From: Alphaproteobacteria bacterium
GTDB lineage: Bacteria; Pseudomonadota; Alphaproteobacteria; M2410
DNA length: 41,603 bases
Direction: 5' to 3'
NCBI GenBank assembly: GCA_006226305.1
Contig: SBHG01000044.1
Coordinates: 1 to 41,603 of the forward strand
Of the stretch, positions 16,380 to 24,992 are shown piece by piece. The notes under the pieces are model-generated. The model was not told the DNA's origin, did no database searches, and saw only the letters and a list, made by a program, of their open reading frames with translations. The stretch's first letter is position 1. Each line of letters starts with the position of its first letter. Both the position numbers and the translations under genes were made by a program.

Positions 16380-17348
16380 ATGGTTGATGCATCAGGTAAT
16401 ATGACAAAAATTGACAATGCCGATACCGCTTTTGGCGGTGTCGGTGTTGCCTCGGTGAGCGATTACTTTGCGCTCATGAAGCCGGGGGTCATGCGCCTTG
16501 TTGTCTTCACGGCCCTTGTTGGTCTGCTGGCCGCGCCAGGCAGTATCCATCCTTTGGTCGCTTTCGCGGCAATCCTGTCGATTGCTGTTGGCGCGGGAGC
16601 TTCGGCGGCATTGAACATGTGGTATGACGCCGACATTGACCTTCATATGGAGCGCACAAAAGGACGGCCGGTTCCCGCTGGCAAGGTGGCCCCTGAAGAG
16701 GCCCTGAACCTCGGCGTGACGCTGTCTTTGCTTTCTGTGCTGTCCATGATGCTGATGGTCAACCTCGTGGCGGCGGCATTGCTCGCCTTTACGATTTTCT
16801 TCTATGCGGTGATTTACACCATGTATTTGAAGCGTCGCACGCCTCAGAACATCGTCATTGGCGGTGTGGCGGGCGCTTTGCCGCCGGTTATTGGCTGGGC
16901 CTCGGTTACAGGAACAGTGTCGCTCGAGAGCCTGGCGCTCTTTGCGTTGATTTTTATGTGGACCCCGCCGCATTTTTGGGCCCTGTCGCTGGTGCGCTCG
17001 GATGAATACAAAAAAGTCGGTGTGCCAATGATGACCGTCACGGCTGGGAAGAAATCCACGCGCTTGCAGATGCTCATCTATACCATCCTGCTGGCGCCGA
17101 TTTCGGTTCTTCCCTTTTTCCTTGGGGTCGGTTCTTTGGTTTATTTAGGTCTGGCCTCGATCATGAGCCTCACCTTTATAGGCTTCGCCGCCCGGGTCTG
17201 GTGGCTCGGTGATGGCCGCGAAGAGGGGCGCGCAGATGCTAATCGGGCGGCCCGCTCCATGTTCTTTTACTCAATTCTTTATCTCTTTCTCCTGTTCCTT
17301 GAACTGCTCATGGAGCATGGGGTGAGTACGTTGCGGGCGGTGCTTTAG
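16380..17348 (+). CDS. ctaB: Protohaem IX farnesyltransferase (haem O synthase)
   Basis: CtaB transfers a farnesyl group to haem b, making haem O, the precursor of the haem A used by this oxidase. The 322-residue membrane protein shows the prenyltransferase motif NMWYDADID (N-x3-D-x3-D) followed by ERTKGRPVPAGKV, and the second aspartate-containing loop YLKRRTPQNIVIGGVAGALPPVIGW. About nine membrane helices are visible. I use ATG 16380; a further in-frame ATG at 16401 is also possible, and AAGGAAGG (16358-16365) is the nearest ribosome binding site. Confidence 0.95.
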   Translation: MVDASGNMTKIDNADTAFGGVGVASVSDYFALMKPGVMRLVVFTALVGLLAAPGSIHPLVAFAAILSIAVGAGASAALNMWYDADIDLHMERTKGRPVPAGKVAPEEALNLGVTLSLLSVLSMMLMVNLVAAALLAFTIFFYAVIYTMYLKRRTPQNIVIGGVAGALPPVIGWASVTGTVSLESLALFALIFMWTPPHFWALSLVRSDEYKKVGVPMMTVTAGKKSTRLQMLIYTILLAPISVLPFFLGVGSLVYLGLASIMSLTFIGFAARVWWLGDGREEGRADANRAARSMFFYSILYLFLLFLELLMEHGVSTLRAVL

Positions 17349-17480
17349 ATGTCTGACAACGAGCACAAAAAAATGGCCGAAGACGCACTGAAGAAAAAGA
17401 ACCGGGTGGTGGGGCTCTCGCTGCTTGCCTTCGTGGTTCTCGTTTTCTTTGTCTCCATGGTTAAAATGAGTGGAGGCTGA
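17349..17480 (+). CDS. coxF: Small single-helix CoxF-like protein
   Basis: A 43-residue frame begins right after the ctaB stop (TAGATG) and ends at TGA 17478-17480. It has a charged N-terminus with many Lys and Glu (MSDNEHKKMAEDALKKKNR), then one hydrophobic helix (VVGLSLLAFVVLVFFVSMVKM). Alphaproteobacterial cox operons commonly carry such a tiny coxF gene between ctaB and ctaG. Its position, codon use and single helix fit that. Its role in oxidase assembly is inferred from location. Confidence 0.82.
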   Translation: MSDNEHKKMAEDALKKKNRVVGLSLLAFVVLVFFVSMVKMSGG

Positions 17481-17490
17481 AGCAGGTCAG

Positions 17491-18066
17491 ATGAACAATC
17501 CGGACAAAACAAAAAGGGGTATTCGCTCAGCGGCGCTGATTTGCACGGTTGTCGTAGCTGCTATGGTGGGCGTCTCTTTTGCGGCTGTTCCGCTTTACAA
17601 CATGTTTTGTCGCGTAACGGGCTTCGGTGGCACAACCCAGCGCGCTGTTTCGGCGCCAGATCATGTGGTTGATCGCACCATTACCGTTCGTTTTGATTCA
17701 ACGGTTTCTCAAAGGATGCCGTGGCACTTCAAGCCTCTGCAACGTGAAGTTCAGGTCAAGCTTGGCGAGTCAAAACTGGTATTTTATCGCGCGGAAAACC
17801 TCTCCGATCATCCGATCACCGGCACCGCGAGCTTTAATGTCACGCCCGATCGGGCTGGCTCTTATTTTACAAAGATCCAGTGCTTCTGCTTTACCGAGCA
17901 GACCCTGCAGCCAGGGGAAGCCGTGGATATGCCTGTAACTTTTTATGTGGATCCTGAGGCCGTGGAAGATCGCTCCATGGACAGTGTTCACACGATTACC
18001 TTGTCCTACACGTTTTATCCGAAAAAATCCGAAGATCAGATTGCGCAGGGCAGCAAACAGAACTAA
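17491..18066 (+). CDS. ctaG: Cytochrome c oxidase assembly protein CtaG (Cox11)
   Basis: CtaG/Cox11 delivers copper to the CuB site of subunit I. The 191-residue protein has one N-terminal membrane helix (about residues 13-35, ending in VPLYNMFCRVTGFGGTTQ, a family hallmark) and a periplasmic immunoglobulin-like domain with the copper motif CFCF at residues 131-134 (C131, C133) in KIQCFCFTEQTLQPGE. ATG 17491 is chosen because an upstream in-frame start would lie inside coxF. GTGGAGGC at the end of coxF is the likely ribosome binding site, coupling the two. Confidence 0.95.
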   Translation: MNNPDKTKRGIRSAALICTVVVAAMVGVSFAAVPLYNMFCRVTGFGGTTQRAVSAPDHVVDRTITVRFDSTVSQRMPWHFKPLQREVQVKLGESKLVFYRAENLSDHPITGTASFNVTPDRAGSYFTKIQCFCFTEQTLQPGEAVDMPVTFYVDPEAVEDRSMDSVHTITLSYTFYPKKSEDQIAQGSKQN

Positions 18067-18117
18067 TTTTTGGGCACGTCACGTGTCGCCTTTAAAGAAG
18101 AAAATGGGGAAAAGAAA

Positions 18118-18996
18118 ATGGCCCATGATGAAGTAAAACACGATTATCATCTCGTTGATCCGAGCCCCTGGCCGCTGATCGGTTCGATCAGTGCCTTCGT
18201 GCTGGCAATTGGCGCCATCACCTGGATGCGCACCGATGATGGCGGGTTCCTGGGCATGTCCGGGTACTGGCTGTTCGTGATCGGTATGTTGGGTGTGCTT
18301 TACACCATGTTCGAATGGTGGCGCGATGTGATCAAAGAAGCCGAGCGCGGCGATTGCACCCCGGTCGTTCAAATCGGTCAGCGCTACGGCATGGTGCTCT
18401 TCATTGCCTCTGAGGTGATGTTCTTCGTGGCCTGGTTTTGGGCCTATTTCAATGTTTCGCTCTTTCCGGGAACGACTGAGGCCGCTGGCGGCATTCTGAC
18501 CGGTCAGGTTGGTCGTGCCGACATGATTGGTGGCTCTTGGCCACCAGTAGGGGTTCAAACTTTCGATCCCTGGCACCTGCCTTTTATCAATACGGTAATC
18601 CTCTTGACCTCTGGCGCGACTGTTACCTGGGCGCACCACGCCCTGCAGCATGGTGACCGCCGTGGTACCAGAAACGGTCTCATCCTGACAATTCTCCTGG
18701 GTCTTACCTTTACCTGCATCCAGGCCTACGAATATTCGCATGCCGCTTTCCAATATGCCGGCAATGTTTACGGCGCCACCTTCTTTATGGCGACCGGGTT
18801 CCATGGTTTCCACGTGATTGTTGGAACAATCTTCCTGATTGTTTGCCTTTTCCGGGTCCTGGTGGGTCAAATGACGCCAAAGCAACATTTCGGCTTTGAA
18901 GCGGCGGCATGGTACTGGCACTTCGTTGATGTGGTCTGGTTGTTCCTGTTTGCTGTGATCTATGTCATCGGGCAAGGCCCGGGAGTTGCTCACTGA
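18118..18996 (+). CDS. coxC: Cytochrome c oxidase subunit III
   Basis: The product is 292 residues with seven membrane helices. Subunit III features include [13 protein letters not shown], the [15 protein letters not shown] helix with the lipid-site glutamate, TVTWAHHAL, and the C-terminal [13 protein letters not shown] and [17 protein letters not shown]. It binds lipids and stabilises proton pumping by subunit I. I use ATG 18118 ([19 protein letters not shown]), matching the family N-terminus; the frame is open further upstream to 18070 without similarity. Confidence 0.96.
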   Translation: MAHDEVKHDYHLVDPSPWPLIGSISAFVLAIGAITWMRTDDGGFLGMSGYWLFVIGMLGVLYTMFEWWRDVIKEAERGDCTPVVQIGQRYGMVLFIASEVMFFVAWFWAYFNVSLFPGTTEAAGGILTGQVGRADMIGGSWPPVGVQTFDPWHLPFINTVILLTSGATVTWAHHALQHGDRRGTRNGLILTILLGLTFTCIQAYEYSHAAFQYAGNVYGATFFMATGFHGFHVIVGTIFLIVCLFRVLVGQMTPKQHFGFEAAAWYWHFVDVVWLFLFAVIYVIGQGPGVAH

Positions 18997-19021
18997 TCGA
19001 GCAAGCTTTAAAAGAGTAATG

Positions 19022-19051
19022 AAAGCCGGGCCATGAGTGCCCGGCTTTATC
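19022..19051 (+). terminator. Hairpin after coxC
   Basis: AAAGCCGGGC (19022-19031) pairs with GCCCGGCTTT (19039-19048) around a seven-base loop. The T-run is short (TTTAT), so this may be a partial terminator or an RNA stability element rather than a full stop. The DUF983 gene starts only 18 bases beyond it. Confidence 0.6.
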
Positions 19052-19065
19052 ATTTGGAGTAAGAT

Positions 19066-19464
19066 GTGGCGGTGACCGAAGAAAAGAAATCTGTCCTGCA
19101 AACCCTATGGACCGGCCTCAAAATGAGATGTCCGCGCTGCGCCAAGGGTCGGCTTTTTGACGGGTTTCTCAAACTTAAGCCTGAGTGCGATCACTGCGGG
19201 TTGAGTTTTGACGCGGGTGACACGGCGGACGGCCCCGCCGTCGCGATTATGTTCATCGCGGGCACTCTTGTGGTCGGCGGTGCGCTTTTTGTCGAAATTG
19301 CCTATATGCCGCCCTTGTGGGTTCATGTGGTACTCTGGGTGCCGCTCACCCTTTTGCTCTGTGTAGGATTGCTGCGACCCTTAAAGGGGCTGACATTTGC
19401 CCTTCAGTATTTTTTTAAAGCCGGCACGATTGAAACGCGCGAGGATTGGCAGGAGCCTCAATGA
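19066..19464 (+). CDS. DUF983 membrane protein with zinc-ribbon-like N-terminus
   Basis: The product is 132 residues. Two CxxC pairs (C22/C25 and C41/C44) form a likely zinc ribbon, followed by two membrane helices (about residues 58-80 and 85-108). This is the DUF983 family, which regularly sits between coxC and surf1 in alphaproteobacterial oxidase operons. A role in oxidase assembly is inferred from position only. The start is GTG 19066, with GGAGT five bases upstream. Confidence 0.88.
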   Translation: MAVTEEKKSVLQTLWTGLKMRCPRCAKGRLFDGFLKLKPECDHCGLSFDAGDTADGPAVAIMFIAGTLVVGGALFVEIAYMPPLWVHVVLWVPLTLLLCVGLLRPLKGLTFALQYFFKAGTIETREDWQEPQ

Positions 19465-20180
19465 AGATTTCGTTTCAACCCTTACCGATCCTGACAATTG
19501 TCAGTCTGATGACAATTGGCCTGATGATCTGGCTGGGCCAATGGCAAATGCAACGCCTGCATTGGAAGCTTGACCTTATCGCCGCTGCTACACAGGCCCA
19601 AAATGCTGAACCTCAAACACTGGGCGACCTCCTGGGACAAGGGGCTGCGCCCGAATATCGCCGCGTCTACATTGATGGGCGCTTTGACAATACCGGCGAG
19701 ATATATCTTTTTACTTCGAAGGGCAGTCTGGGAGTTGGATATCAGGTAATCACGCCTTTTCAGCTCACCGATGGTCGTTGGCTCCTGGTCGATCGCGGCT
19801 TTGTGCCGGAAGCATTAAAGGAGCCAGCCAAGAGGATCGAAGGCCAGCTTGAAGGTCAGCAGCGCGTGGTGGGACTGGTCCGCCACACAGTCAAACCCGG
19901 GCTTTTTACGCCAAAACCAGATACCGCTACGCGCGTCTGGTACAGTCGTGATTTTGACGACATGGCGGGGTTTTTGGAGTTAACGCCGACCATTGGGCTA
20001 TTTGTCGATGCCGACAATAGGCCCAACTCGGGCGGCTATCCCTTGGGCGGTCAGACGATTTTGACATTTACCAACAATCATTTTGGTTATGCTCTGACGT
20101 GGTTTGGTATGGCCCTGGTGCTGCTGGTCATCTATTTTGTGTTTCACCATCGAATGGGGCGTCTGAAAATTGGAAACTGA
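19461..20180 (+). CDS. surf1: SURF1 family oxidase assembly protein
   Basis: SURF1 helps insert haem a into subunit I. The 239-residue protein has the family's two terminal membrane helices (about residues 10-28 and 208-228) around a soluble domain. Conserved blocks are GQWQMQRLHWK, YRRVYIDGRF, LVDRGFVPE, NHFGYALTWFGMALVL. ATG 19461 overlaps the DUF983 stop (ATGA) and has AGGAG six bases upstream, so these two are coupled. Confidence 0.94.
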   Translation: MKISFQPLPILTIVSLMTIGLMIWLGQWQMQRLHWKLDLIAAATQAQNAEPQTLGDLLGQGAAPEYRRVYIDGRFDNTGEIYLFTSKGSLGVGYQVITPFQLTDGRWLLVDRGFVPEALKEPAKRIEGQLEGQQRVVGLVRHTVKPGLFTPKPDTATRVWYSRDFDDMAGFLELTPTIGLFVDADNRPNSGGYPLGGQTILTFTNNHFGYALTWFGMALVLLVIYFVFHHRMGRLKIGN

Positions 20181-20193
20181 GACTGAAGGTCAC

Positions 20194-21684
20194 ATGAACG
20201 CATATCAGGAACTTGAAAAGCTTAATGAACGGGCATCGGCTCTAGGAAATGCTATGGGCATCCTGGGTTGGGACGAAGCCACGACCATGCGTGAAGGGTC
20301 CGCCGCCGGGCGAGCTCAAATGATGGGTCACCTTTCTGTCCTGGCGCACGAATTTGCCACTGACCCTCGGCGCGGCGACCTTATCGAGGAAGCCGAAGGC
20401 ATGAATGAGCTTGGTGATTGGGAGCGTGCCAATGTGCGTGAAATGAAGCATCATTATCTACACGCCACCGCAGTCCCCGCAGATCTGATTGAAAAAATGG
20501 TCCATGCGCGCTCTGACGCGGGCATGACCTGGCGGAGCGCGCGCGGTGCCAATGATTTTGCTGCCCTGGCGCCAAAGCTGGAGAAACTCTTTGATCTAAC
20601 GCGGGAATATGCCGCCGCCAAGGCCTCAGCGCTCGGCAAGCAGCCCTATGATGCCTTGCTCGACACCTATGACCCCGGCCGCACGACGCAGCAGGTAGAC
20701 GCCATCTTCGGCGATCTTGAGGAGTTTCTTCCGCCACTGATTGATGAGGTGATCGCGCACCAGGCAGCGGGTCCGGAAATTATTGAACCGACGGGCCCTT
20801 TCCCGGCAGAAAACCAAAAAGCGCTTGGTGAAGCGATCATGAAGCTCATTGGCTTTCCCTTTGAGCGTGGGTTTCTGGATGTCAGCCATCACCCCTTTTC
20901 AGGCGGTGCCGACCGGGATGTGCGCATCACGACACGCTACGAGGAAAATGATTTCACCGCCTCCCTGATGGCCGTGGTGCACGAAACCGGTCACGCCCTT
21001 TACCAGGACGGGCTGCCGCTCAAATGGCGCCAACAGCCAGTGGGCGATCACAGAGGCATGACCCTGCACGAAAGCCAGTCCTTGCTTTTGGAAATGCAGG
21101 CAGCGCGAACAGATGAATTCATTCGCCACATTTCCCCCTTGGTAAAGGAAACACTAAAAGGGGAGGGACCAGCCTGGAACGCTGATAACCTCATTCGCCT
21201 CTATCGCCGGGTAAAACGTGGCCTGATCCGTGTCTATGCGGATGAGGTGACCTATCCGTTGCATGTCATTCTGCGGTATCGGCTTGAGAAGGCAATCTTG
21301 AACAAAGACATTCCGGTCAAAGATCTGCCCGGCGAATGGAACAAGATGATGGTCAATCTGGTAGGCATTGAACCACCCGATGACAAAGACGGCGTCATGC
21401 AAGACGTCCATTGGCCGGAAGGGATCTTTGGATATTTCCCGACCTATTCCCTGGGCGCGGTGACGGCGGCGCAGCTTTTCAAAGCTGCAACAGACAAGGA
21501 TCCCTCGGTTGTTCCTTCCCTGGGAGAGGGTAATTTCAAACCGCTCTTTGCCTGGCTTGATGAGAATGTACGCGGCAGGGCCTGTCTGCTTACTCCCGAT
21601 GAACTGATTGAACAGGCGACCGGCAAGCCCCTTGGCACGGATGATTTCAAGGCGCATCTGAAGCGGCGTTATTTGGGAACTTAA
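20194..21684 (+). CDS. M32 family metallocarboxypeptidase (carboxypeptidase Taq type)
   Basis: M32 enzymes remove C-terminal amino acids in the cytosol. The 496-residue helical protein has the zinc motif HETGH at residues 263-267 (AVVHETGHALYQDG), followed by the family blocks GMTLHESQSLLLE and the Arg-rich VTYPLHVILRYRLEKAI, GYFPTYSLGAV. The length is normal. It lies 13 bases after surf1 on the same strand, an insertion into what is usually a surf1-to-thrC stretch. It is probably cotranscribed with thrC, whose GTG follows nine bases later. Confidence 0.94.
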   Translation: MNAYQELEKLNERASALGNAMGILGWDEATTMREGSAAGRAQMMGHLSVLAHEFATDPRRGDLIEEAEGMNELGDWERANVREMKHHYLHATAVPADLIEKMVHARSDAGMTWRSARGANDFAALAPKLEKLFDLTREYAAAKASALGKQPYDALLDTYDPGRTTQQVDAIFGDLEEFLPPLIDEVIAHQAAGPEIIEPTGPFPAENQKALGEAIMKLIGFPFERGFLDVSHHPFSGGADRDVRITTRYEENDFTASLMAVVHETGHALYQDGLPLKWRQQPVGDHRGMTLHESQSLLLEMQAARTDEFIRHISPLVKETLKGEGPAWNADNLIRLYRRVKRGLIRVYADEVTYPLHVILRYRLEKAILNKDIPVKDLPGEWNKMMVNLVGIEPPDDKDGVMQDVHWPEGIFGYFPTYSLGAVTAAQLFKAATDKDPSVVPSLGEGNFKPLFAWLDENVRGRACLLTPDELIEQATGKPLGTDDFKAHLKRRYLGT

Positions 21685-21693
21685 GGATTTATC

Positions 21694-23079
21694 GTGAAGT
21701 ATCACTCAACACGCGGCGAAGCGCCCATTCTTGAATTTGAAGACGTGCTGCTGGCGGGCCTGGCCCGCGATGGCGGTCTTTATATGCCCGAAAGCTGGCC
21801 GGAGATTTCTGACGAGGACATGGCCGCTTTGGCTGGTGTGCCTTATGCCGAGTTGGCGGTGCGCATTATGTCGCCCTTTGTGGGCAAGGCTCTCAGCGAG
21901 GCTGAGCTTGGCGACATCGCCTCTCGCGCCTATGAGAGTTTTTCCCATGCGGCCGTGGCACCGGTCAGCCAGATCGGGTCAAACGAGTTTCTGCTCGAAC
22001 TTTATCACGGCCCGACCCTTGCCTTCAAAGACCTCGCCATGCAGATGCTGGGCGGGCTCTTTGACCATGTACTTAAAAAGCGCGACCGTCATGTCACCAT
22101 TGTCGGTGCAACCTCTGGGGACACGGGCGGCGCGGCCATTGAAGCTCTGCGCGGGCGCGGGTCGATTTCGGTTTTCATTCTTCATCCACATGGACGCGTG
22201 TCAGACGTCCAGCGCCGGATGATGACAACTGTGCCGGACAAAAACGTTCACAACATCGCGCTTGAGGGAAATTTTGATGATTGCCAGGCGATCGTCAAAG
22301 CGCTCTTTAACGACCACGCGTTTCGTGATCGCACATCGCTTGGTGGCGTCAATTCCATCAACTGGGCCCGGGTCATGGCGCAGATCGTCTATTATTTTGC
22401 CGCAGGGCTTGTCTTTGGAGCGCCACACCGCGCGGCAAGCTATGCGGTCCCGACGGGCAATTTCGGCGATATCCTTGCAGGCTTCGCCGCCAAGCAGATG
22501 GGTCTTCCGGTCGACCGGCTGATCATCGCAACCAATGTCAACGACATTCTCTCGCGAACCCTCGATACCGGCGAATACAAAGTGGAGGGTGTGGTGCCCA
22601 CCTCCAGCCCTTCGATGGATATTCAGGTGTCGTCGAACTTTGAGCGTTTGATCTTTGAAGCTTGTGATCGTGACGCCGGCGAGGTCAGGGGCCTCATGTC
22701 GAGCTTGAGCCAGTCCGGCGCGTTCACTTTAAAAGAAAAGGTGCTTGCCAAAATTCGCCAAGACTTCGATGCCGCCCGTGCCGATGAGAGGGAAGTTGCG
22801 GAGACCCTGCAGTCCGTCTACGAGACCACAGGACGTTTAATCGACCCGCATACGGCGGTGGGACTTGCGGCTGGCCGCAAAGTCGCGCAAGGGTCAGCTC
22901 CGCTTGTCACCCTGTCGACCGCCCATGTCGCCAAATTCCCCGAAGCGGTGAAAGAAGCAACCGGCGTGACGCCGGGGTTGCCGCCCCATCTTGAGGGCCT
23001 GATGCACCGCGACGAGCGCATGAGTATTCTGCCCAATGATGTGGCCGCGGTGCGCAGTTACATTGAGGACCACCTCTGA
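21694..23079 (+). CDS. thrC: Threonine synthase
   Basis: ThrC converts O-phosphohomoserine to threonine using pyridoxal phosphate. The 461-residue protein has the N-terminal STRGEAPILEFEDVLLAGLARDGGLYMPE segment, PLP lysine K112 in GPTLAFKDLAMQ, the phosphate loop GATSGDTGGAA, and the VPTGNFGDILAG block. It begins with GTG 21694. The homoserine kinase gene that makes its substrate (thrB) is 8 kb away in this window. Confidence 0.97.
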   Translation: MKYHSTRGEAPILEFEDVLLAGLARDGGLYMPESWPEISDEDMAALAGVPYAELAVRIMSPFVGKALSEAELGDIASRAYESFSHAAVAPVSQIGSNEFLLELYHGPTLAFKDLAMQMLGGLFDHVLKKRDRHVTIVGATSGDTGGAAIEALRGRGSISVFILHPHGRVSDVQRRMMTTVPDKNVHNIALEGNFDDCQAIVKALFNDHAFRDRTSLGGVNSINWARVMAQIVYYFAAGLVFGAPHRAASYAVPTGNFGDILAGFAAKQMGLPVDRLIIATNVNDILSRTLDTGEYKVEGVVPTSSPSMDIQVSSNFERLIFEACDRDAGEVRGLMSSLSQSGAFTLKEKVLAKIRQDFDAARADEREVAETLQSVYETTGRLIDPHTAVGLAAGRKVAQGSAPLVTLSTAHVAKFPEAVKEATGVTPGLPPHLEGLMHRDERMSILPNDVAAVRSYIEDHL

Positions 23080-23081
23080 AT

Positions 23082-24353
23082 ATGCCGGTCAGCGTTTCCA
23101 AACTCGCAAATGGATTGACGGTAGCCACAGACCCGATGCCGGGCTTGCAGACCGCCGCCCTGGGGGTTTGGGTGCAAGCGGGTGCCCGCTGTGAAGCGCC
23201 GCATCATCTCGGCGTATCGCATTTTCTGGAGCATATGGCCTTTAAGGGCACGACCACACGCTCGGCCCGCGAGGTCGTCGAATGCATTGAAAATGTCGGT
23301 GGCTATCTGAACGCCTACACAAGTCGTGAACAGACCGCCTATTACGCACGTGTTCTCAAAGACGACTTACCGCTGGCGGTGGATGTTCTCTCTGACATTC
23401 TTCAGAACGCGACCTTTGAAGAACAGGAGATTGCTCGCGAGCGATCCGTGATCACTCAGGAAATCGGTCAGTGTATCGACAGCCCCGAAGAATATATTTT
23501 CGATGTCTTGCAGGAATCCGCCTTTCCCGATCAGCCCATGGGGCGTCCCATCCTGGGCACGGTCGAGACCGTCGGAAATATGACACGCGCGCATTTAACA
23601 GACTATATCGCAGACCGCTATGGCCCCTCGACCATGTATCTGATGGGCGCTGGCGCGGTTGACCACGCGGCCCTGTGCGAGTGGGGTGAGGTCTCGTTCT
23701 CGAAATTGACAGAGCCCCGTCAGACGGCCGCGCCGCAGGCAGCTAAATGGCAAGGGCAGCCCTTCCTTGAAACACGCCCTTTGGAGCAAGCGCATCTTTG
23801 CGTCGGCCTGCCCGGCGCATCAGTGCATGACGCGGACTTCTTTACCGCGCAAATTTTCTCCGAAATTCTGGGTGGCTCCATGTCTTCGCGCCTTTTTCAG
23901 GAAGTGCGTGAGAAGCGGGGGCTCTGCTATTCAATCTATACCTATAATACCTCTTATGAAGATTGCGGGCTGTTTAGCATTTATGCCGGGACGGGCGGCG
24001 AAAGTCTGGTCGAGATTGTGCCGGTGATCGTCGGCGAAATCGAGAAGATGACCAATGAGATCGGACATGAGGAGCTGGCGCGGGCCTGCGCTCAGGGCAA
24101 GGCGGGTATTTTGATGGGGCTCGAAAATCCGCAATCGCGCTGCGAATGGATGGCCAAACACCTACCACGTTTTGGCCGCGTGCAATCCGCAGACGAGCTT
24201 GTCGCTCAGATCGAGGCGGTAACGATCGATGACCTTAAGGGTTTTGCAACGCGTCTTATGGAAACTGAAAGACCGGTGCTTACCGCCATTGGTCCCATTG
24301 AAACACTTGAATCCTATAGCCAATTCGCGGCAAGATTTGGCTCAGCCCGGTAA
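23082..24353 (+). CDS. M16 zinc peptidase (mitochondrial-processing-peptidase-like)
   Basis: The product is 423 residues of the M16B family, related to the beta subunit of mitochondrial processing peptidase. The inverted zinc motif is HFLEH at residues 47-51 (GVSHFLEHMAFKGT), with the downstream glutamate in the EEQEIARERSVITQEI segment. The second half is the inactive-like paired domain with GGSMSSRLFQEVREKRGLCYSI. It lies two bases after thrC, the arrangement I recall from many alphaproteobacteria. Physiological substrates are not known. Confidence 0.94.
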   Translation: MPVSVSKLANGLTVATDPMPGLQTAALGVWVQAGARCEAPHHLGVSHFLEHMAFKGTTTRSAREVVECIENVGGYLNAYTSREQTAYYARVLKDDLPLAVDVLSDILQNATFEEQEIARERSVITQEIGQCIDSPEEYIFDVLQESAFPDQPMGRPILGTVETVGNMTRAHLTDYIADRYGPSTMYLMGAGAVDHAALCEWGEVSFSKLTEPRQTAAPQAAKWQGQPFLETRPLEQAHLCVGLPGASVHDADFFTAQIFSEILGGSMSSRLFQEVREKRGLCYSIYTYNTSYEDCGLFSIYAGTGGESLVEIVPVIVGEIEKMTNEIGHEELARACAQGKAGILMGLENPQSRCEWMAKHLPRFGRVQSADELVAQIEAVTIDDLKGFATRLMETERPVLTAIGPIETLESYSQFAARFGSAR

Positions 24354-24386
24354 GGCGGCGTATTTGGCCAGGACAGCAGGACAGAC

Positions 24387-24992
24387 ATGTCAAAGTTGAG
24401 ACCCTTCACATCTCACGAGTCGGAGACACGTATAGACGGCGAGGGCGTCTATCTGCGCCATCCTGCCATGTCGGACTATGTCAGTTGGGCGGCTCTGCGA
24501 CATGAAAGTCATGACTTTCTGCAGCCTTGGGAGCCAACCTGGCCAGTAGACGATCTAACCCGGCCCTCTTATCGTCGGCGACTGCGTCGCTACGCCAAAG
24601 ACATCAAGGAGGATTTGGGATACCCCTTTTTCATTTTCCGTGCTCGCGATGATGCATTACTTGGCGGCTGCAATATTTCAAATGTGCGCCGTGGCATTTC
24701 GCAGGCTTGTTCCATGGGATACTGGATGGGCAAACCTTATGCCGGGACCGGTTTGATGACAGCCTCGGTTCGCGCCTTGTTGCCCTATATCTTTAAAGAC
24801 CTGAGACTGCATCGCATTGAAGCCGCTTGTCTGCCAAGCAACGAGCCGTCCAAACGACTTCTGACCCGCGTTGGCTTTAGTCAAGAGGGCCAAGCACGAC
24901 GTTATCTAAAAATAGATGGCGAATGGCGTGATCATGTGCTGTTTGCAATTTTGTCAGATGATGTGACCAAGACGGAGGGCAGCCTGTCGTGA
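24387..24992 (+). CDS. GNAT acetyltransferase, RimJ/RimL type
   Basis: The product is 201 residues. The GNAT fold is shown by YWMGKPYAGTGLMTASVRALL (acetyl-CoA loop Q/R-x-x-G-x-G/A type), HRIEAACLPSNEPSKRLLTRVGF and the final EGQARRYLKIDGEWRDHVLFAIL, all typical of ribosomal-protein or N-terminal alanine acetyltransferases. The true acceptor is not determined. It follows the M16 gene by 33 bases and overlaps the next gene by four bases (GTGA). Confidence 0.88.
   Translation: MSKLRPFTSHESETRIDGEGVYLRHPAMSDYVSWAALRHESHDFLQPWEPTWPVDDLTRPSYRRRLRRYAKDIKEDLGYPFFIFRARDDALLGGCNISNVRRGISQACSMGYWMGKPYAGTGLMTASVRALLPYIFKDLRLHRIEAACLPSNEPSKRLLTRVGFSQEGQARRYLKIDGEWRDHVLFAILSDDVTKTEGSLS

Noticed and set aside
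18079..19101. 340-codon open frame on the - strand opposite coxC
   Set aside because: Shadow of the coxC coding frame; the protein is His/Arg-rich with no family pattern, and coxC is certain.
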